Shown: positions 61,508 through 64,000 of the stretch, one piece after another | How the letters are laid out: every line of letters begins with the position of its first letter | Numbering within the stretch: position 1 is the stretch's first letter | Assembly: GCF_000381545.1 (NCBI RefSeq) | Contig: NZ_KB906673.1 | Span: 186,001-250,000 of the forward strand | Direction of reading: 5' to 3' | Source: Rhodonellum psychrophilum GCM71 = DSM 17998 | Lineage (GTDB): Bacteria > Bacteroidota > Bacteroidia > Cytophagales > Cyclobacteriaceae | Length of the DNA stretch: 64,000 bases | Program-made: the position numbers and the translations under genes | Notes under the pieces: generated by a model | Databases searched by the model: none | Told to the model about the DNA's origin: nothing | Seen by the model: the letters and a program-made list of their open reading frames with translations, nothing else

Positions 61508-63682
61508 ATGCCAAAGTACATACTGGCCTTTTGGCTTTGCCTTTTGTTTGGCAATGCCTTTGCTCAAAAATCCATTTCATTTTCACTTAAAAACCAGAAT
61601 ACCCAAGAAGCGCTCGTCGGAGTTTTCGCCATGGTCACCGGAAGTACTGCCGGTGCAGTTTCTGACTTGGAAGGACTTCTTGTCCTGGAAAACATTCCCA
61701 CGGGAAAAATCAGCATCCGCTTTTCCTTGATGGGCTATGAATCAAAAACCCTAAGTTTTGAAATCCCGGAGATGGGCCAAAATCCAATTGTCGTTTTTCT
61801 CCAACCACAGGAACAGGAAATGGATGTGGTCACGATTTCTTCCACAAGGAGTTCCAGATCCATCGAGGACATCCCCACCCGGGTAGAGTTTATCGCAGGG
61901 GAAGAGCTGGAGGAAAAAGCCAACATGAAACCCGGTGATATCCGATTGCTGCTCAGTGAAAGTACCGGCATCCAAGTCCAAATCACTTCCCCCACCAGCG
62001 CCAATGCCGGAATCAGAATCCAGGGATTGGACGGAAGATATACCCAAATCCTGAAGGACGGGTTTCCCCTCTATTCCGGTGCGGCAAGTGGGCTGGGACT
62101 GCTCCAGATCCCTCCATTGGATCTCAAACAGGTGGAAGTCATCAAGGGTTCTGCTTCCACACTTTACGGTGGAGGTGCCATTGCAGGATTGGTAAACTTG
62201 ATTTCCAAAACCCCTGAAACGGATGGAGAATTGAGTTTCCTCCTCAACGGGACCAATGCAGGGGGACTGGATCTTAGCGGTTTTTATGGCAAAAGAAACG
62301 ACAAGACCGGAACCACCATTTTTGGAGCCTACAACACCAACAGTCCTTACGATCCTGCTGATATTGGGTTAACTGCCATCCCGAAATTCGAAAGGTTCAC
62401 CTTCAACCCCCGTATTTTTCTCTATCCTTCTGAAAGAACAAAATTGAATTTTGGGCTGAACACCACCTTCGAAGACAGACTGGGCGGCAACGTGGCCTAT
62501 ATCAAAAATCCTGAGGAAAACCCGAATGGCTTCTTCGAGGAAAACAAAACCCAGCGGGTAAGCAGCCAGTTTTTCTTAGACCACAAATTCGATGATCGTC
62601 GGCATTTCCAAGTGAAAAACAGTGTCAATTTCTTCGACCGGGGATTGACTTCCGGGGATTATCGCTTCAAGGGATTGCAACAATCGACCTTCAGTGAGAT
62701 TTCCATGGGAATGGATCTGGAACAAATGGACTGGGTCCTTGGGGGAAATATCTGGACCGAAAGCTTCCGTGAAGAGCAATTTGGTTCGGCTTCCCTTAGG
62801 GATTATGACTTGAATACTTTTGGGCTCTTTCTCCAAAACACGTGGAAAACCTCGGCAAAAACCACCCTCGAAACTGGATTAAGAACAGATTATGTGGGGA
62901 ATTATGGATGGGCAATCCTCCCCAAAGCGGCACTTCTCTATCGTGTTTCTCCAAAAGCCACTTCCCGAATTGGTGGAGGACTGGGCTATAAAGCCCCGAC
63001 CATTTTCACGGAAGAAAGCGAAAGGATCCAATACCGAAATGTCTTGCCGATTGATCCCAATACCAACAGGCTTGAAAAAAGCTACGGGTTGAATTGGGAT
63101 GTGAATTATAAAACCGGACTTTTCGATGACCAATTGTTTCTGAGTATCAACCATCTGTTTTTCTACACCTATCTCGATAATCCTTTGTTTCTTGAGGAGG
63201 TTCAGGCAGGATTCCGATTTGTCAATATCGAGGGATCCAGTGAATCAAAGGGAACCGAAACAAATGTCAAGCTGGAATACCAAGACTTCAAGCTCTTTTT
63301 GGGCTATACATTCACGGATGCACGCCTAAGGCAAAATGGAACGACACGCCCAAATCCTCTGACTCCGAAACATAGGGTCAATACGGTCCTATTCTATGAA
63401 GTGGAAGAAGAATGGAAAGTAGGACTGGAAGGTTATTATTTCAGTGAGCAAAAATTGAGCGACGGTACGATTGGCCGAGACTATTGGATTGTGGGTTTGA
63501 TGGCGGAGAAAATATGGGAGAATTTCTCCCTCTATATCAATTTCGAAAATTTCCTGGATGCCCGGCAAACAAGGTTTGACAGCATCTTCACCGGGAATCT
63601 CGACAATCCCAGCTTTAGGGACATTTATGCACCTTTGGATGGATTTGTGATCAATGGCGGGGTGAGGTTGAGATTGATGTAA
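61508..63682 (+). CDS. TonB-dependent receptor, possibly metal-linked
   Basis: 724 residues. Signal peptide ends at NAFAQ (about 20), carboxypeptidase-like domain to about 105, then VVTISSTRSSRSIEDIPTRVEF in parts (TonB-box/plug start), a plug with GIRIQGLDGRYTQILKDGFPLY in parts and VEVIKGSASTLYGGGAIAGLVNLI, and a barrel of about 500 residues ending GGVRLRLM. The plug layout fits siderophore/metal-type receptors. Upstream lies a His/Cys-rich exported protein and it converges on an arsenite exporter, so a metal ligand is plausible but unproven. Confidence 0.9.
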   Translation: MPKYILAFWLCLLFGNAFAQKSISFSLKNQNTQEALVGVFAMVTGSTAGAVSDLEGLLVLENIPTGKISIRFSLMGYESKTLSFEIPEMGQNPIVVFLQPQEQEMDVVTISSTRSSRSIEDIPTRVEFIAGEELEEKANMKPGDIRLLLSESTGIQVQITSPTSANAGIRIQGLDGRYTQILKDGFPLYSGAASGLGLLQIPPLDLKQVEVIKGSASTLYGGGAIAGLVNLISKTPETDGELSFLLNGTNAGGLDLSGFYGKRNDKTGTTIFGAYNTNSPYDPADIGLTAIPKFERFTFNPRIFLYPSERTKLNFGLNTTFEDRLGGNVAYIKNPEENPNGFFEENKTQRVSSQFFLDHKFDDRRHFQVKNSVNFFDRGLTSGDYRFKGLQQSTFSEISMGMDLEQMDWVLGGNIWTESFREEQFGSASLRDYDLNTFGLFLQNTWKTSAKTTLETGLRTDYVGNYGWAILPKAALLYRVSPKATSRIGGGLGYKAPTIFTEESERIQYRNVLPIDPNTNRLEKSYGLNWDVNYKTGLFDDQLFLSINHLFFYTYLDNPLFLEEVQAGFRFVNIEGSSESKGTETNVKLEYQDFKLFLGYTFTDARLRQNGTTRPNPLTPKHRVNTVLFYEVEEEWKVGLEGYYFSEQKLSDGTIGRDYWIVGLMAEKIWENFSLYINFENFLDARQTRFDSIFTGNLDNPSFRDIYAPLDGFVINGGVRLRLM

Positions 63683-63685
63683 AGC

Positions 63686-63736
63686 AAAAAAGCGGGGCAA
63701 CCGATAGATTTCAATCCTTCAGTTGCCCCGCTTTTT
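63686..63736. terminator. bidirectional terminator between the receptor and ACR3
   Basis: AAAAAAGCGGGGCAAC (63686-63701) pairs with GTTGCCCCGCTTTTT (63722-63736): a GC-rich stem flanked by A and T runs, serving both convergent genes. Confidence 0.85.
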
Positions 63737-63807
63737 AGATGAAATTGACTCCGGAAGTCAGGCAAATACCGGAATATCCACAATGCTCGGATTTCTTCAC
63801 TTTTTCA

Positions 63808-64000
63808 TCAATACTTCCACTTATTGGCCAAGGCCACCAGAGACAGCATGATGGGAACTTCCACCAAAACACCGACGACCGTCACCAAAGCCGCCGGGCT
63901 GTGCAAACCAAATAAGGCAATCGCGACCGCCACTGCCAACTCAAAGAAATTGCTTGCCCCAATCATTGCGGCCGGGGAACAGATCGCATGGGAAAGTTTC
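63808..64000 (-). CDS. ACR3-family arsenite efflux transporter, C-terminal part
   Basis: Only the last 64 residues are inside the window; the gene continues to the right. The visible part reads [20 protein letters not shown], then [20 protein letters not shown] and [13 protein letters not shown] before the stop, the characteristic last two transmembrane helices of Acr3 arsenite permeases. These export As(III) across the inner membrane and usually sit with arsR and arsC, which would lie outside the window. Confidence 0.88.
   Translation of the reverse strand, partial: KLSHAICSPAAMIGASNFFELAVAVAIALFGLHSPAALVTVVGVLVEVPIMLSLVALANKWKY

Noticed and set aside
1-64000. CRISPR arrays, tRNA or rRNA genes
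   Set aside because: No regularly spaced direct repeats, no cloverleaf with conserved GTTCRANNC and no rRNA-like stretches were seen on reading both strands.

Overview
The window is moderately AT-rich, gene-dense chromosomal DNA from a member of the Bacteroidota, most likely order Cytophagales (a Cyclobacteriaceae-like genome). The evidence is: a type IX secretion C-terminal domain on a YCF48-repeat protein, two TonB-dependent receptors with carboxypeptidase-like N-domains, a DUF4270 lipoprotein beside a GT5-only glycogen-synthase-like gene, bacterial GGGP synthase and ComA homologues, LytS/LytTR signalling, few obvious Shine-Dalgarno sequences, and several exact TAnnTTTG boxes upstream of genes. 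The genus cannot be fixed from sequence reading alone. I saw no rRNA, tRNA, CRISPR array, prophage or complete insertion sequence.

Layout. 1-2316: right end of a surface-polysaccharide cluster (rfbC, PHP-type phosphatase, NAD-dependent epimerase) with overlapping genes. 2470-7694: TPR protein, ComA-like phosphosulfolactate synthase, then a DUF368 (polyprenyl-phosphate transporter)/aroE/PLP-decarboxylase run. 8287-10298: PIN-PhoH ATPase and a small secreted protein. 10349-19591, all leftward: two LytTR regulators with a LytS kinase, uvrA, an AsmA-like protein, a lytic transglycosylase and a LOG-family hydrolase. 19793-21949: cysteine-cluster protein, holin-like and small membrane proteins, GGGP synthase. 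21929-27182, leftward: AraC regulator, acyl-CoA dehydrogenase, and a panC-panD-flippase-YugP operon. 27311-31407: GT5-like protein, DUF4270 lipoprotein, glmS. 32181-40587: heme lipoprotein, T9SS cargo, Cys/Met PLP enzyme, GNAT, prfA, pentapeptide protein. 40809-49444: Kazal protein, acylphosphatase, a VWA/AAA+ pair, Pif1-like and SNF2 helicases. 49562-54060: purU, alr, M20 hydrolase, a 58-residue protein, a pseudouridine synthase. 54307-60392: orphan MoxR ATPase, then an outer-membrane trio (TonB receptor, beta-helix-like lipoprotein, small lipoprotein). 60865-64000: a His/Cys-rich small exported protein and a second TonB receptor, facing the end of an ACR3 arsenite exporter.

The most unusual structure is not a gene. 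A family of about 169-bp elements occurs six times, always between genes (7900, 31512, 31903, 39704, 60465 and 61170). They have 20-bp imperfect terminal inverted repeats of the form AACCCG-NNN-TATGCATTA and a conserved inner inverted repeat. They look like a non-autonomous MITE-type family with no transposase in the window. Two copies in opposite orientation bracket the small His/Cys-rich gene, and one supplies the last base of that gene's stop codon. Other leads are a 23-bp near-palindrome on the uvrA promoter, a UvrA lacking half of its first zinc site, a GT5 protein lacking the ADP-glucose-binding KxGG motif, and a RavA/ViaA-like AAA+/VWA pair. All function calls are family-level recognition by eye; no database search was run.
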